Assembly: GCA_015272165.1 (NCBI GenBank)
Contig: JACYMF010000079.1
Coordinates: 1-41,730 of the forward strand
DNA length: 41,730 nucleotides
From: Cyanobacterium sp. T60_A2020_053
GTDB taxonomy: Bacteria; Cyanobacteriota; Cyanobacteriia; Cyanobacteriales; Cyanobacteriaceae
Reading direction: 5' to 3'
Position numbers and translations under genes: made by a program. Shown here piece after piece: positions 8,001-16,996 of the stretch; within the stretch, counting starts at the first letter, position 1; every line of letters starts with the position of its first letter. The notes beneath the pieces are model-generated. The model was not told the DNA's origin and ran no database searches. It saw nothing but the letters and a program-made list of their open reading frames with translations.

Positions 8001-8953
8001 TCTACTATGACTGTACCTCGACTATTATTATCCGTGGGAATTTCAATGGTGCTTTCTACTCCAAAATCGATGCCTTCCCCTAAATCATCCAACAAGTCAC
8101 CTAAACTGCCTGATAAATCTTCTTCCTCTACAAAACCAGCGCCCATCACCATTTCACTTTCATCGTCATCGAGGAAATCCCAATCTTCGTCTAATTCCTC
8201 CGTCTCGACTTCTGCTTTATTACTCCATTGATCTGGCTCTACTTTGCCACTCTCATCCTCATCATCTAATTCGGCAAATAAATCATCAAAATCATCCCCT
8301 GAATTGGTGCTAGTATCTTTGCTGGTAAGAAAAATAGAACTAATCATGGGGTTTTCTGAACCAAAAGAATCCTCATCTAACCAATCGTCCAGATTCGTGT
8401 TAGTTTTGTCATTAATAGTATCGAGAAAATCATCATTAAAACTATCATTGTCAGAATCTTTGCTTAATTCTTGTTCTGGATCAATTTCAGGGGTAGTAAA
8501 TAAGGTTTCTCGCCATAAATCTCTTTCCAAAGTACCCCTAGAAACAGCCTGTTTTTGTTCTTCAGCCGTTTGAGGTTGAGCGTAAATGGTTTCTACATCC
8601 ATAAATCTAGCTTTGGCGGAGGGCGCTAGATTGAGAAGTTGATCACTCATGGCAATGGAATTTATTTCTCCCTTAATTAAATGCTCTCCGGCTTCTTTAA
8701 TCTCTTTAATAATTAATTTAGTGGTAGAACTATAGTTATGCTGTGGTTTAGCAATAGCAGCTTTCGCCGTTTCCATCAACTCCACCCAACCAAATAAATT
8801 TTGTTTTCTGCCCTCTAGGGATAAATAATCGCAGAAACTCTGAATCTTCTCCCGATTTTGTGGACTATCTCCCTGTTTTAACAGCTTCAACATTGAACCT
8901 AGACGCATCAAAGTTTGCTTATATAATTCTTGGGTTTGACTGGGGTTACTCAT
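5078..8953 (-). CDS. CheA-like hybrid histidine kinase with two receivers (PilL/TaxAY type)
   Basis: A 1291-residue signalling kinase of the type-IV-pilus motility (chemotaxis-like) system. Order: helical N-terminal part (1-130); long acidic stretch rich in Asp, Glu and Ser (about 155-310); a second variable part to about 450; dimerisation region with VPVKQLDNLNNLVGEMVVRR (about 475-640); HATPase with N-box LQIVKNSVTHGIE (about 690), SDDGAGID and GRGVGLDIV; CheW-like domain (about 840-975); receivers at about 1005-1125 and 1163-1285, each with the phospho-Asp motif DIEMPRMNG. No H-[TS]-x-K-G phosphotransfer site is visible, so the Hpt must be supplied by another protein, as in split PilL-N/PilL-C systems of Synechocystis (slr0073/slr0322). 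The two receivers are close copies, implying an internal duplication. No other pil/tax genes adjoin it. Confidence 0.88.
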   Translation of the reverse strand: MSNPSQTQELYKQTLMRLGSMLKLLKQGDSPQNREKIQSFCDYLSLEGRKQNLFGWVELMETAKAAIAKPQHNYSSTTKLIIKEIKEAGEHLIKGEINSIAMSDQLLNLAPSAKARFMDVETIYAQPQTAEEQKQAVSRGTLERDLWRETLFTTPEIDPEQELSKDSDNDSFNDDFLDTINDKTNTNLDDWLDEDSFGSENPMISSIFLTSKDTSTNSGDDFDDLFAELDDEDESGKVEPDQWSNKAEVETEELDEDWDFLDDDESEMVMGAGFVEEEDLSGSLGDLLDDLGEGIDFGVESTIEIPTDNNSRGTVIVDDPLAEVAEDWEDITAPLTVANALPLIYNNFEELDKVIVGENEHKYKTLTIDFPISRLAITYYDNFNELEKLVNTHDLAQEQVNWQELELMIADNLLANAKMTMTGATVYPESENLEAELSDLDRLLAQAEKSGAPKARLNKTPAPSTAKAQVFEQSMRVPVKQLDNLNNLVGEMVVRRNRLEEDQDKLRQFLDNLLSHVQGLSDVGARMQDMYERSLLEGALIDSRKRNQSIVKEQLARAENKNNTVVPTTGFISNEPTSPNPLELDELELDRFTGFHLLSQEIIELIVRVRESTSDIQFLVDETDQLGRNLRQITTQLQEQINKSRMVPFAQNADRLPLPIRKIAQSYNKQVQLKVEGRDVLIDKMILEHLWDPLLQIVKNSVTHGIEQPEERQANGKAPMGTITVRAFLQGPQTVISISDDGAGIDAHKVKQKAIQQKLITPAQAQNLKDQEVYEFLFNAGFTTKDKADSHAGRGVGLDIVRNSLNEIRGSVFIDSTPGQGTTFTIRLPLTLSIGKALCCLNDNARIAFPIDGIEDTQDFAISDLKVNSKGEKCIPWEDGLLPLRSLSSLLTYNRQITRSIVYTTSSGDDETIPVVILRGGNNLLAIQVDEVLGQEEIVIKQISGPLPKPKGIAGATVRSDGIVMAIGDVIELIEIAQGNLSNKVKSEMFPDNRGNQATMFDSPSSNQPFVLIVDDSITVREMLSMTFSKSGYRVEQARDGQEAWQKLKSGLPCDLIFSDIEMPRMNGLELLQHIQEDEELARIPVAILSSRGAQRHQKIAAELGASAYLIKPCVDKDLIDSAQRMVNGEVLLANSTRVPTLKVSKITENLEKETNSSKRRTSSAPLVLVIDDSVVVREMLSMTFKKAGYEVEQARDGQDAWDKISAGSPYDLLLCDIEMPRMNGLELLARMQQDEELSKLPVAMVTSRGAEKHRRIAADLGAKAYFTKPYLEDELLEAAQKLIKGQVLLS

Positions 8954-9409
8954 GATCTTCTTTTAGGTGGAAACACAGAGGGCAAGTTAAGGATAACAAA
9001 CTAGGGAACAGTGTGACTAAAATCTAGTCATCTTAAACTATGATTACATATTAGCTAGATCTGATTCCCTCAAATGGAGTTGAGGTTGTACTTACTCAGC
9101 GCTACTGATTCTTAATATAACAATCTTAGGACTTTTTCTCGGTTAATGAAAAAATATTTTTGGCTCTTTTATTTTCAGTATGTAAATTGTTAGTTGAGGT
9201 AGGCAATAAGCAAAAGGGAATTATTAAATAATAGTTTATAACTTTTAACTTCTATTTTGCTATGATTACTATTCAGCAACAGTTATCAGAATTATTTTTT
9301 ATTAATCTATCATACTAATTAGAGAAGAGGCATATTTTTTCTTTACCATGGTTTCAACTAAGGTGAAGGGCGCTGATCTGAAAGCAAAATTAATTGTACC
9401 TTGGAAAAG
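8954..9409. other. Intergenic region
   Basis: This 456-bp A/T-rich stretch lies upstream of the kinase gene and of the broken secreted-protein gene. It contains the octamer variant CAGCGCTA near 9098 and an exact octamer in the long form GGTGAAGGGCGCTGAT (octamer 9368-9375). I see no coding frame or RNA gene. Confidence 0.5.
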
Positions 9410-9545
9410 ATGTTAAAAACAAAAAAACTGGTCAGTTACCTTTTTCCCACTTTAATTAGTTTAATTGCCCCTTTTTACAGTATCCAATCCAGCTACGGTC
9501 AAATAGGTGTATCACCTCTAGTCATCCAAGAAAACGCCCAGAGAC
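9410..9545 (+). pseudogene. 5' fragment of a secreted-protein gene, interrupted
   Basis: The frame starts at ATG 9410 (a TTG at 9401 is also in frame) with a signal peptide: lysine-rich start MLKTKKL, a hydrophobic core LFPTLISLIAPF and a cleavable SSYGQ region. The mature part begins IGVSPLVIQENAQ and then stops resembling a protein where the RAYT element begins, around 9541-9546. The start is reminiscent of cyanobacterial periplasmic chaperone-like (PapD-type) proteins, but too little is left to be sure. The 3' part is not found on the far side of the RAYT, where carB follows, so this is an insertion with deletion. Confidence 0.6.
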
Positions 9546-10041
9546 CCCAATCCATATCATATATATTTTCATTTACATATCGGTGAAAACTCGAATACTG
9601 CCAATATTTTACGGCTTTGACTAATCCATGATGAACAGGATTGTAATGGATGTAATTAACATGATTAATAAAATCTTGCTCATCCCTGATCAAATGTTCC
9701 CAAAATCTTTTTTGCCATATTGCTTTTTCCTGTTTTTTCTGTCGAAATATGGAAATTTTCCCCTGATATTTTTCATCACACTTACGGCTAAAATAACCTT
9801 TGATTAATCGCCAACGAGTAGAAAAATTGGCGTCTGCTTCTGGTAATGTCCAAATACAATGAAGATGATCTGGTAAAATTACGATGGCATCAATCACAAA
9901 AGGATGTCTTTTCATGACATAAGCAAAGGCTTCTCTTAATAGTTGAATATTCTCTGGATAACATAAAATAGGGTTTCGATTGTAAGTGACTAGGGTAAAA
10001 AAATAAGTCCCTCCTTGAATTTTTGCTCTGCGATATTGCAT
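9499..10041 (-). CDS. REP-associated tyrosine transposase (RAYT)
   Basis: A Y1-type HUH single-strand DNA transposase of 180 residues, about the normal length for RAYTs. Visible motifs: IDAIVILPDHLHCIW, containing the HUH histidine pair (about residues 50-64), and YIHYNPVHHGLVKA with the catalytic Tyr (about 131-144), then WQYSSFHRYV. RAYTs are thought to mobilise REP palindromes; two such palindromes in opposite orientation lie just upstream (10067-10173) and a third at 674-705. The last eight codons (TRGDTPI end) are antisense to the interrupted secreted-protein gene, so the present C-terminus was partly acquired on insertion. It looks intact. Confidence 0.85.
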   Translation of the reverse strand: MQYRRAKIQGGTYFFTLVTYNRNPILCYPENIQLLREAFAYVMKRHPFVIDAIVILPDHLHCIWTLPEADANFSTRWRLIKGYFSRKCDEKYQGKISIFRQKKQEKAIWQKRFWEHLIRDEQDFINHVNYIHYNPVHHGLVKAVKYWQYSSFHRYVNENIYDMDWGLWAFSWMTRGDTPI

Positions 10042-10066
10042 AAAAACATAAATTTTAAAATGGGGT

Positions 10067-10173
10067 GTTGGGTTGCACTTCGTTTAACCCAACCTACAAA
10101 TATTTTGAATTGTGAATAACATTACCATACAACTCTATTAAACCGTAGGTTGGGTTGAGGCACGAAACCCAAC
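10067..10173. repeat. Pair of inverted REP sequences (BIME-like)
   Basis: First unit 10067-10097: GTTGGGTTGCAC with complementary arm AACCCAACCTAC. Second unit 10145-10173: GTAGGTTGGGTTGAGG with arm AAACCCAAC. The units face each other and lie between the start of the RAYT gene and the 3' end of carB. This arrangement, a RAYT next to REP pairs, is characteristic of the family. Confidence 0.75.
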
Positions 10174-10189
10174 ACCAACACAATAAGAA

Positions 10190-13100
10190 TTAATTAAAAT
10201 AATCCTGAAGCGCCCTCACCTGTAGAGGTTCAGACTGGATAGAACGAATAGCCTCCACCGTAGCCTTAGCGCCCGCAATCGTAGTAATAATCGGTAACTT
10301 ATAATCTAAAGCAGAACGGCGAATTTTGCGCCCGTCAGCCTGAGCAAAATCCTCAGCGCTGGGAGTATTGATAATGAATTGGATACGATTATTTTTGATC
10401 CAATCCACCACATGAGGGCGACCTTCGTGCAGTTTTAACACCAACTCCACATCTTCCAAACCGTGTTCTAACAAGGTTTGACGAGTGCCAGAAGTAGCGA
10501 CAATTTTGAACCCCAAACTAATCAAATCCTTCGCCACAGGCACAATAGCTTCTTTCTCACGGTCACTCATGGAAATAAACACCGTTCCAGAAGTATGAAT
10601 AGCAACCCCAGCGCCCATCTCCGCTTTTGCAAATGCCTTACCAAAGTCCACATCAATACCCATAACTTCCCCCGTACTACGCATTTCTGGACCGAGCAAA
10701 GTATCAGTACCTACAAACTTATTAAAGGGTAATACCGCCTCTTTGACTGCCACATGACGGGGGATAATTTCCTCCGTGGCGCCCAACTCTACCAACGTTT
10801 TACCCGACATCACCAGAGAAGCAATTTTAGCTAAAGGTCTGCCAATAGCCTTCGATACATAAGGCACAGTACGAGAAGCGCGAGGATTAGCCTCAAGGAT
10901 ATAACAAGTATCTCCCTGTACCGCATACTGAATATTCATCAAACCGCGCACTTCCAAAGATCGAGCCAGTTTGACAGTCCAATCTCTCAAGGTAGCCAAA
11001 ACCTCATCAGACAAGGAAATATAAGGGATAGAACAAGCAGAATCCCCCGAATGCACCCCAGCTTCCTCAATATGTTCCATAATACTACCGATCAAAACCT
11101 GACCCGTATGGTCACAAATGGCATCCACATCCACTTCAATGGCATTTTGTAAAAACTTATCGACTAAAATAGGGTGATCCGGTTCGATATGTACCGCATA
11201 TTTCATATATTGTTCCAACTCCGTCTCGTTGTAAACAATACTCATACCCCGACCTCCCAAAACATAGGACGGGCGTACTACCACAGGATAACTGATTCTT
11301 TTTGCCACTACTAAAGATTCTTCAAAACTGCGCGCGATACCGTTGGCGGGTTGTTTAATATCCAAATCGTTGAGAATCGCCTCAAATTTTTCCCGATCTT
11401 CCGCCGTATCAATGGAATCAGGAGAAGTACCCCAAATTTTAGTGGTAACTGGTACGTTTGGACTAGCTAAATAATTTTTGAGGGGTACAGCTAATTTTAA
11501 AGGAGTTTGCCCACCAAATTGAATAATAATCCCTTCAGGGTTTTCCGCTTCGATGATATTCAAAACATCTTCTTTGGTGAGAGGTTCAAAATATAACCTA
11601 TCGCTGGTGTCGTAGTCGGTGGAAACGGTTTCAGGGTTAGAGTTAACCATAATGGTTTCAAAACCTGCATCCTGCAAAGAGAAGGAAGCATGACAACAAC
11701 AGTAATCAAACTCAATACCTTGCCCAATGCGATTTGGACCACCGCCCAAAATCATTACTTTGCGTCTATCGGTGGGGTTATGTTCGCTTTCCCCTGATTC
11801 GTAGGTAGAGTAATAATAAGGTGTGAAGGCTTCAAACTCGGCGGCGCAGGTATCCACCAATTTATAAACAGGTAAAACGCCCAAGCCTTTACGATATGCC
11901 CTTACTTCGTCTTCGGTGGTTTTGGTGGCGAAACCAATTTGATGATCGCTGAATCCCTGTTGTTTAATTAAGCGCATTTCAGCGGTGGTAATTTTGGTTA
12001 AGGGAGTGCGCTTGAGGAATTTTTCTACTTCCACAATTTCCGCCATTTTATCTAAAAACCAAGGATCAATGGCGCTGAGTTCGTGAATTTCTTCGGTAGT
12101 CATACCCAATCTAAAGCCGTGATAGACGCTGAAAATACGTTCAGGGGTGGGTGTACGGAGGAGGGCGCTGATTTGCGATAAAGTAGGTAAAGTTTCTTTT
12201 TTGTCACAACCGAAGCCATAGCGCCCGATCTCCAGTGATCTCAACGCTTTTTGGAAGGACTCGTTAAACGTGCGCCCGATTGCCATGGCTTCCCCAACGG
12301 ATTTCATTTGGGTGGTGAGGGTAGAAGATGAGCCGGGGAATTTTTCAAAGGCAAAACGAGGAATTTTCGTCACCACATAATCGATGGTAGGCTCAAAGGA
12401 TGCTGGAGTTTTCTGGGTGATGTCGTTAGAAATTTCGTCTAAACTGTAACCAACGGCTAATTTAGCGGCAAATTTAGCAATGGGAAACCCTGTGGCTTTG
12501 GATGCTAATGCAGATGAACGAGATACCCTCGGATTCATCTCAATGACGATAACATCGCCATTGGTGGGGTTAACGGAAAACTGAATATTTGATCCCCCTG
12601 TTTCCACGCCAATTTCTCGGATAATAGCTTTGGAATAATCTCTTAACCGTTGATATTCTTTATCCGTGAGGGTTTGGGCGGGCGCTACTGTGATAGAATC
12701 TCCCGTATGAACTCCCATGGGATCAATATTTTCGATAGAACAGACAATTACTACGTTATCCGCCATGTCGCGCATCACTTCCAACTCGTATTCTTTCCAA
12801 CCGATGAGAGATTTTTCCACCAAGATTTGTGACATGGGAGAGGCATCAATGCCAAATTTAGCCATCTCCTCATATTCTTCTTGGTTGTAAGCGATACCGC
12901 CTCCAGTTCCCCCCATGGTAAAGGCTGGGCGGATAATTAAGGGATAAGTGCCGATTTCTTCAGCAACGGCTTTGGCTTCTTCCCAGTTACTGGCAATACC
13001 TGAAGGGCAAACGGGAACGCCGATGCGCGCCATGGCTTCTTTAAAGAGTTCCCGATCTTCTGCCATTTTGATTGCTGGTAATTTCGCGCCAATCAATTCC

Positions 13101-13438
13101 ACACCGTATTTATTCAGCGCCCCTGACTCTGCCAGAGATACGGCGGTGTTGAGGGCAGTTTGTCCTCCCATGGTGGGTAAAAGGGCATCGGGTCTTTCTT
13201 TGGCGATGACTTTTTCTACCATTTCTGGGGTGATCGGCTCGATGTAGGTGCGCTCGGCTGTGTCGGGATCGGTCATAATGGTAGCTGGGTTGGAGTTCAC
13301 CAATACGACTTGGTAACCTTCTTCTCGTAGGGCTTTACAGGCTTGTGTACCAGAGTAGTCGAACTCACAGGCTTGACCGATGACAATAGGACCTGATCCT
13401 AAAATAAGAATTTTGTTTATATCTTCACGACGTGGCAT
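10190..13438 (-). CDS. carB: Carbamoyl-phosphate synthase large subunit
   Basis: Makes carbamoyl phosphate from bicarbonate, glutamine-derived ammonia and two ATP, feeding arginine and pyrimidine synthesis; the glutaminase subunit CarA is not in this window. The 1082 residues match the usual length. Order: first half with [23 protein letters not shown]-grasp with [14 protein letters not shown] (about 171-184); oligomerisation region; second half restarting at [19 protein letters not shown] (about 560), ATP-grasp with [12 protein letters not shown] (about 720); and a C-terminal MGS-like allosteric domain from about 940 ([13 protein letters not shown]). The internal repeat of the two halves is clear. 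Several octamer copies fall inside it. The start ATG at 13438 gives [14 protein letters not shown], standard for cyanobacteria. It is transcribed alone as far as can be seen. Confidence 0.98.
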   Translation of the reverse strand: MPRREDINKILILGSGPIVIGQACEFDYSGTQACKALREEGYQVVLVNSNPATIMTDPDTAERTYIEPITPEMVEKVIAKERPDALLPTMGGQTALNTAVSLAESGALNKYGVELIGAKLPAIKMAEDRELFKEAMARIGVPVCPSGIASNWEEAKAVAEEIGTYPLIIRPAFTMGGTGGGIAYNQEEYEEMAKFGIDASPMSQILVEKSLIGWKEYELEVMRDMADNVVIVCSIENIDPMGVHTGDSITVAPAQTLTDKEYQRLRDYSKAIIREIGVETGGSNIQFSVNPTNGDVIVIEMNPRVSRSSALASKATGFPIAKFAAKLAVGYSLDEISNDITQKTPASFEPTIDYVVTKIPRFAFEKFPGSSSTLTTQMKSVGEAMAIGRTFNESFQKALRSLEIGRYGFGCDKKETLPTLSQISALLRTPTPERIFSVYHGFRLGMTTEEIHELSAIDPWFLDKMAEIVEVEKFLKRTPLTKITTAEMRLIKQQGFSDHQIGFATKTTEDEVRAYRKGLGVLPVYKLVDTCAAEFEAFTPYYYSTYESGESEHNPTDRRKVMILGGGPNRIGQGIEFDYCCCHASFSLQDAGFETIMVNSNPETVSTDYDTSDRLYFEPLTKEDVLNIIEAENPEGIIIQFGGQTPLKLAVPLKNYLASPNVPVTTKIWGTSPDSIDTAEDREKFEAILNDLDIKQPANGIARSFEESLVVAKRISYPVVVRPSYVLGGRGMSIVYNETELEQYMKYAVHIEPDHPILVDKFLQNAIEVDVDAICDHTGQVLIGSIMEHIEEAGVHSGDSACSIPYISLSDEVLATLRDWTVKLARSLEVRGLMNIQYAVQGDTCYILEANPRASRTVPYVSKAIGRPLAKIASLVMSGKTLVELGATEEIIPRHVAVKEAVLPFNKFVGTDTLLGPEMRSTGEVMGIDVDFGKAFAKAEMGAGVAIHTSGTVFISMSDREKEAIVPVAKDLISLGFKIVATSGTRQTLLEHGLEDVELVLKLHEGRPHVVDWIKNNRIQFIINTPSAEDFAQADGRKIRRSALDYKLPIITTIAGAKATVEAIRSIQSEPLQVRALQDYFN

Positions 13439-13620
13439 AAATCTTTACCGCCTTAACTCTTTAGTTTATCTTAATCTCAATTATTCTAATGCTTTCGGTT
13501 CTTTATTTTTGTTTTAGTTTGTCTATGTTTTCTGACATTCCCTTGGTAATATTGGATTTTTTTAGCTTTTTAGATTTATGCTAAAATTAGAATGCTATTT
13601 AAAAATAAGTTTTAAAAACC

Positions 13621-13896
13621 GTGAGCGACGAAGAACTTAGACAATTAATCGCCTTTAATGCTAAAGCTATTGAAGCATTGAGTCGCAGTTTCAGTAAGTC
13701 TCAAAAGGAATGGCAGAAAGATCGAGAGGAATGGCGAAAAGATCGTAAACAGATGTATGAATGGATGGCTAGATTATCGACTTCTCAGGCGAATTTTTGG
13801 GAAATTCAAGCTGATTATTACCGCCGTTTAGAGGATGTGGAAGACAGACAAGCAAAAATGTTAGAAATTCTCGATAGAGTTACCGATAAGTCTTAA
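13621..13896 (+). CDS. Small coiled-coil protein, 91 aa
   Basis: GTG start at 13621; the first in-frame ATG would remove almost half the protein. The product is strongly charged and helical: a DEELRQLIAFNAKAIEALS opening, a Lys/Glu/Trp-rich segment with repeats of the type KEWQKDREEW (about residues 28-42), then a second helix ending EDVEDRQAKMLEILDRVT. Heptad spacing suggests a coiled coil. I do not recognise a family; similar short coiled-coil proteins are frequent in cyanobacteria beside unrelated genes. It is divergent from carB, across a 182-bp gap. Confidence 0.6.
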   Translation: MSDEELRQLIAFNAKAIEALSRSFSKSQKEWQKDREEWRKDRKQMYEWMARLSTSQANFWEIQADYYRRLEDVEDRQAKMLEILDRVTDKS

Positions 13897-13960
13897 CTAA
13901 CAATGGATAATTGACAATTAACTCTTCATCTGTCACCCATTAATTATTAATTAATTATTA

Positions 13961-14005
13961 CTTCCTCTGCTTCCCTTTCTCCCTCTGCTTCCCTTTCTCC
14001 CTTTT
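13961..14005. repeat. Pyrimidine-rich tandem repeat, about 18-bp unit
   Basis: CTTCCTCTGCTTCCCTTT, repeated about two and a half times with variation. The same type of unit forms the array at 26311-26364. It lies just downstream of the NlpE-META gene, on the opposite strand. Confidence 0.7.
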
Positions 14006-14009
14006 GATA

Positions 14010-14828
14010 TTATTTCACTAAATAAACAGCTTCAAAAACGGCGAGGGGCGCCATTCTAGCACGATTTAATATTAAAGTATTACCAGTCAAATTATAATTA
14101 TCGACCATTCTTAAGACTTGAAAAAGTCCAGATTCTTTCTCCATATCTTCACAAGCCATTTGAGTGGATGCTATCTGCACAAAATTTAGGCGATTACCTT
14201 CTTTTAGTTCATAACTACCGATTAAGTTATTACAACCACCAAAACCCTGTACTCGCTGATTATCTTTGAGCATAATATAAATGTCTCTGGGTGCATCTTC
14301 TATTTTCTTCCCGTTTAATTCTGTTAATTTCCAATAGGTTTCCGTTAAAGTAGCGTTATTTTTTGCCATTTCCCCAGTTTCACTAACTTTCCCCAAAATA
14401 TATTTATCAGCCAAATCTCCCACAATTATATTGCCTTCCATATCCAATTGAAATAGTCTATTCTCACCCACTAGATAGCGAGTTGGTTCATTTTCCAAAC
14501 CTTCAAGGGTGATAATATTACCTTGGGTATTCCAAGTAAAATTACCAGTAGTTTCAAAGAAATTCTCGTTTTTGCCTAAGTATTGACGGCGTAAACGATA
14601 GGTTAAGTCAGGGTTGAGGAGAATTTCGGTTTTGATTCCGGCACAACTGCCACAAGGCAAAATACCTAAATATTCTCCATTCCAATCGAGTGCGTTTTCA
14701 CTGGTGCTTCCATCGATTATGGGGGCATTTTCTTGGGCTGATGTTGCTGTCATGGGATTGAAGTTACTGATAGATAGTGTGCCGATTAACAGCAAGGATA
14801 CGGACAAGGCTATAGTGTTAGTTTTCAT
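14010..14828 (-). CDS. Secreted NlpE-like plus META-domain protein
   Basis: 272 residues beginning with an export signal (MKTNTIALSVSLLLIGTLS). Residues about 48-150 resemble the NlpE N-terminal domain: WNGEYLGILPCGSCAGI with a CxxC motif, then alternating strands with YRLRRQYLGK. Residues about 165-270 form a META (HslJ-like) domain: YWKLTELNGK, the signature VQGFGGCNNLIGSYEL, and STQMACEDMEKE. NlpE in enterobacteria senses envelope and copper stress and HslJ-type META domains are linked to stress tolerance; here the two are fused, and there is no lipobox Cys at the signal cleavage region. A role in envelope stress or metal sensing is inference. It stands divergently from rsmA, with 235 bp between. 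Confidence 0.82.
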   Translation of the reverse strand: MKTNTIALSVSLLLIGTLSISNFNPMTATSAQENAPIIDGSTSENALDWNGEYLGILPCGSCAGIKTEILLNPDLTYRLRRQYLGKNENFFETTGNFTWNTQGNIITLEGLENEPTRYLVGENRLFQLDMEGNIIVGDLADKYILGKVSETGEMAKNNATLTETYWKLTELNGKKIEDAPRDIYIMLKDNQRVQGFGGCNNLIGSYELKEGNRLNFVQIASTQMACEDMEKESGLFQVLRMVDNYNLTGNTLILNRARMAPLAVFEAVYLVK

Positions 14829-15063
14829 TTATTGTATGTTGTAAGTTAGTATTAACAGTCTAACTATATATTACAGTTTTGATTTTAGGATAAACCTTAC
14901 TGTTAAGATGTTCTAGTAAGCTAATTTGTTCCTTGTAGTTATTATTTGTTTTGGCGTGAGGACATGGAGAGAAAGTAAAAAGGAAGAAGTTTTCATACTC
15001 AGTTATGTAGTTATTGGTGCATCAATTATCAATTATTCATTATTTATTATTTATTATTTATCG

Positions 15064-15909
15064 ATGGCTATTAGAGCAAAAAAACAGTTTGGGCAACATT
15101 GGTTAAAAAGCGAAACAGCTTTAAGTAATATTATTCAATCAGCCGATTTAACAACGATGAAGGGCGCTGATACAGTATTAGAAATTGGACCGGGTACAGG
15201 TGTTCTCACCTCTCGTCTTTTACCTTACGTCAAAAATTTATTAGCAATAGAAATTGATCGAGATTTATGTAAGAAATTAGTACAAAAATATAAAAATGTT
15301 GATAATTTTTTACTCTTAGAAGGAGATTTTTTAGGGTTAGATTTAGATTCTACATTAGTTAATTTTCCTCAGTTTAGAAATTTTAATAAAGTAGTTGCTA
15401 ATATTCCTTATAATATTACTGGTCCGATTATTGAGAAACTTTTAGGCACGATCTCAAATCCAGCGCCCTCCACCTTAGACTCTATCGTTTTATTAGTACA
15501 AAAAGAAGTAGGAGAAAGATTAGTTGCTCAACCAAACAACAAAGTTTATGGCGCGTTAACTGTCAGAGTTCAATATTTAGCAGAATGTGAGATTGTTTGT
15601 GATGTAAGTGCTGAGGACTTTTCGCCCCGTCCGAAAGTAGATTCAGTAGTGGTAAAAATCACCCCTCGTTCGATTAGTAAACCTACTCAAAAGCCTAAAT
15701 TTTTAGAAACTATAATTAGGTTAGGTTTTGCTAGTAGAAGAAAAATGCTAAAAAACAATTTAAAATCTCTTATAGAAATAGAAACTTTAAGTAAAGTTTT
15801 ACAAGATTTAAACATCAACGACCAAGCCAGAGCAGAAAATCTTGCCTTAGAAGATTGGATCAACCTAAGTGATGAACTAGCGCCGATCGTCACAGAAAAT
15901 CAATCTTAA
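15064..15909 (+). CDS. rsmA: 16S rRNA dimethyladenosine transferase
   Basis: Dimethylates the two adjacent adenines near the 3' end of 16S rRNA during small-subunit maturation (RsmA/KsgA). Starting at the ATG at 15064 gives MAIRAKKQFGQHWLKSE, the conserved N-terminus, and 281 residues, the normal size; an open frame from 14926 would add 46 unrelated residues encoded by A/T-rich repeats. SAM-binding motif VLEIGPGTGVLTSRLL follows (about 35-50), then the catalytic NIPYNITGPI (about 117) and the C-terminal FSPRPKVDSVVV and GFASRRKMLKNNL elements. The octamer GGGCGCTG at 15163 falls just before the SAM motif. There is no linked ispE gene. Confidence 0.96.
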   Translation: MAIRAKKQFGQHWLKSETALSNIIQSADLTTMKGADTVLEIGPGTGVLTSRLLPYVKNLLAIEIDRDLCKKLVQKYKNVDNFLLLEGDFLGLDLDSTLVNFPQFRNFNKVVANIPYNITGPIIEKLLGTISNPAPSTLDSIVLLVQKEVGERLVAQPNNKVYGALTVRVQYLAECEIVCDVSAEDFSPRPKVDSVVVKITPRSISKPTQKPKFLETIIRLGFASRRKMLKNNLKSLIEIETLSKVLQDLNINDQARAENLALEDWINLSDELAPIVTENQS

Positions 15910-16023
15910 TACCTATAAAAACATAGCATATTTTAGCAGATAAATCAAGGAAAAAAAAAAGTTTATTTTCTCAAAATAGTCCTATGATAATAAGAGGTAG
16001 TAACGAAAAAGATGTAGAATCTC

Positions 16024-16599
16024 ATGGCAATATCACTACAAAAAGGGCAGAGAGTGTCCCTAAATAAAGTCGCTCCCGGTTTAACCGCTGGTTTTATCGG
16101 TTTGGGGTGGGATACCAATGTAACGGATACAGGGGTTGATTTTGACCTTGATGCCTCTGTGTTTTTACTTAATGCTAAAGAAAAATTAATTTCCGATCAG
16201 CACTTTATCTTTTACAATAATCTTACCAGTCCAGACCCGGATAAGTCTGTCAGACACATGGGAGATAATCTCACGGGTGAAGGGGAAGGAGATGACGAAG
16301 TCATTATCGTTGATTTGCGAAAAGTTCCGGCTGATGTCCAAAGAATTGTTATCACTGTCACTATTCATGAAGCAGATAAAAGAGGGCAAAATTTTGGACA
16401 GGTGAGAAATGCCTTTGTGCGTCTAGTGGATGTCGCCACCAAAGAGGAAGTTTTGCGTTATGACTTAGAAGAAGATTTCTCCATCGAAACCGCTATCATC
16501 ATGGCGGAGTTGTATCGCAAAGACGGAGAATGGCGTATGAATGCGGTGGGCGCTGGTTATCAGGGCGGTTTACAATCCCTTCTCAATCGCTATCAATAA
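16024..16599 (+). CDS. terD: TerD-family stress protein
   Basis: A 191-residue calcium-binding TerD-domain protein. Typical features: MAISLQKGQRVSLNK start, FIGLGWDTN, DFDLDASVFLLN, the GDNLTGEGEGDDEVIIVDL acidic Ca-binding loop (about residues 80-98), TIHEADKRGQNFGQVRNAFVR and YRKDGEWRMNAVGAGYQGGL. Family members in tellurite-resistance and stress loci are cytosolic, but their biochemical role is not settled. The usual partners terB, terC and terE are not beside it. It lies 114 bp downstream of rsmA on the same strand and may have its own promoter. Confidence 0.93.
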   Translation: MAISLQKGQRVSLNKVAPGLTAGFIGLGWDTNVTDTGVDFDLDASVFLLNAKEKLISDQHFIFYNNLTSPDPDKSVRHMGDNLTGEGEGDDEVIIVDLRKVPADVQRIVITVTIHEADKRGQNFGQVRNAFVRLVDVATKEEVLRYDLEEDFSIETAIIMAELYRKDGEWRMNAVGAGYQGGLQSLLNRYQ

Positions 16600-16996
16600 A
16601 TTTTCATTTCCCTCACATTAATACAAATCAATCAGAGTATTTTCTTTCTAGTTAATTTCTGGTGGAAATGTTGTCGTCAATTTTTGGCAAAATAACCAAA
16701 ATATCTCTATGGGTGGAGGGCGCTGGGTTTATTCATTATCTTCCCCTTTTTTGAGCAGGGCGTTTTCAAAGTAAAAGTAAGAGGCACGAGTTAGCTATAA
16801 TTTTTAGCCTATGAGTATCACAAAGTTTTTGGTTATTGACATTTTAGTTATTATTTAAAAATTTTCAGAAAATCTTTTTTCATCAAAAACAGTCAAAACT
16901 TATTACTTTTTACTTCTTACTCATTACTTTGCCCAAGCTAAAAATTTTAAAATTAAACAACTTTGCCCTTCGCCCGTCACATTTTCATCGCTATTT
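16600..16996. other. Intergenic region with solo element end
   Basis: This is most of the 460-bp gap before nrdA. It contains an extended octamer copy GGTGGAGGGCGCTGGGTTT at 16712-16730 and, at 16755-16772, GCAGGGCGTTTTCAAAGT, which equals one terminus of the inverted-repeat element at 21507-21723 without a matching second end nearby. The remainder is A/T-rich with no reading frame of note. Confidence 0.55.

Noticed and set aside
7224-8573. Long serine/leucine-rich frames on the plus strand (for example 7224-7550, 7947-8231, 8244-8573)
   Set aside because: They are antisense shadows of the acidic part of the PilL-like kinase gene and have no ribosome sites or family resemblance.
14926-15063. 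N-terminal extension of RsmA with a hydrophobic stretch
   Set aside because: It is encoded by TTATTTATTATTTATTATTT-type repeats; the conserved RsmA start follows at 15064.
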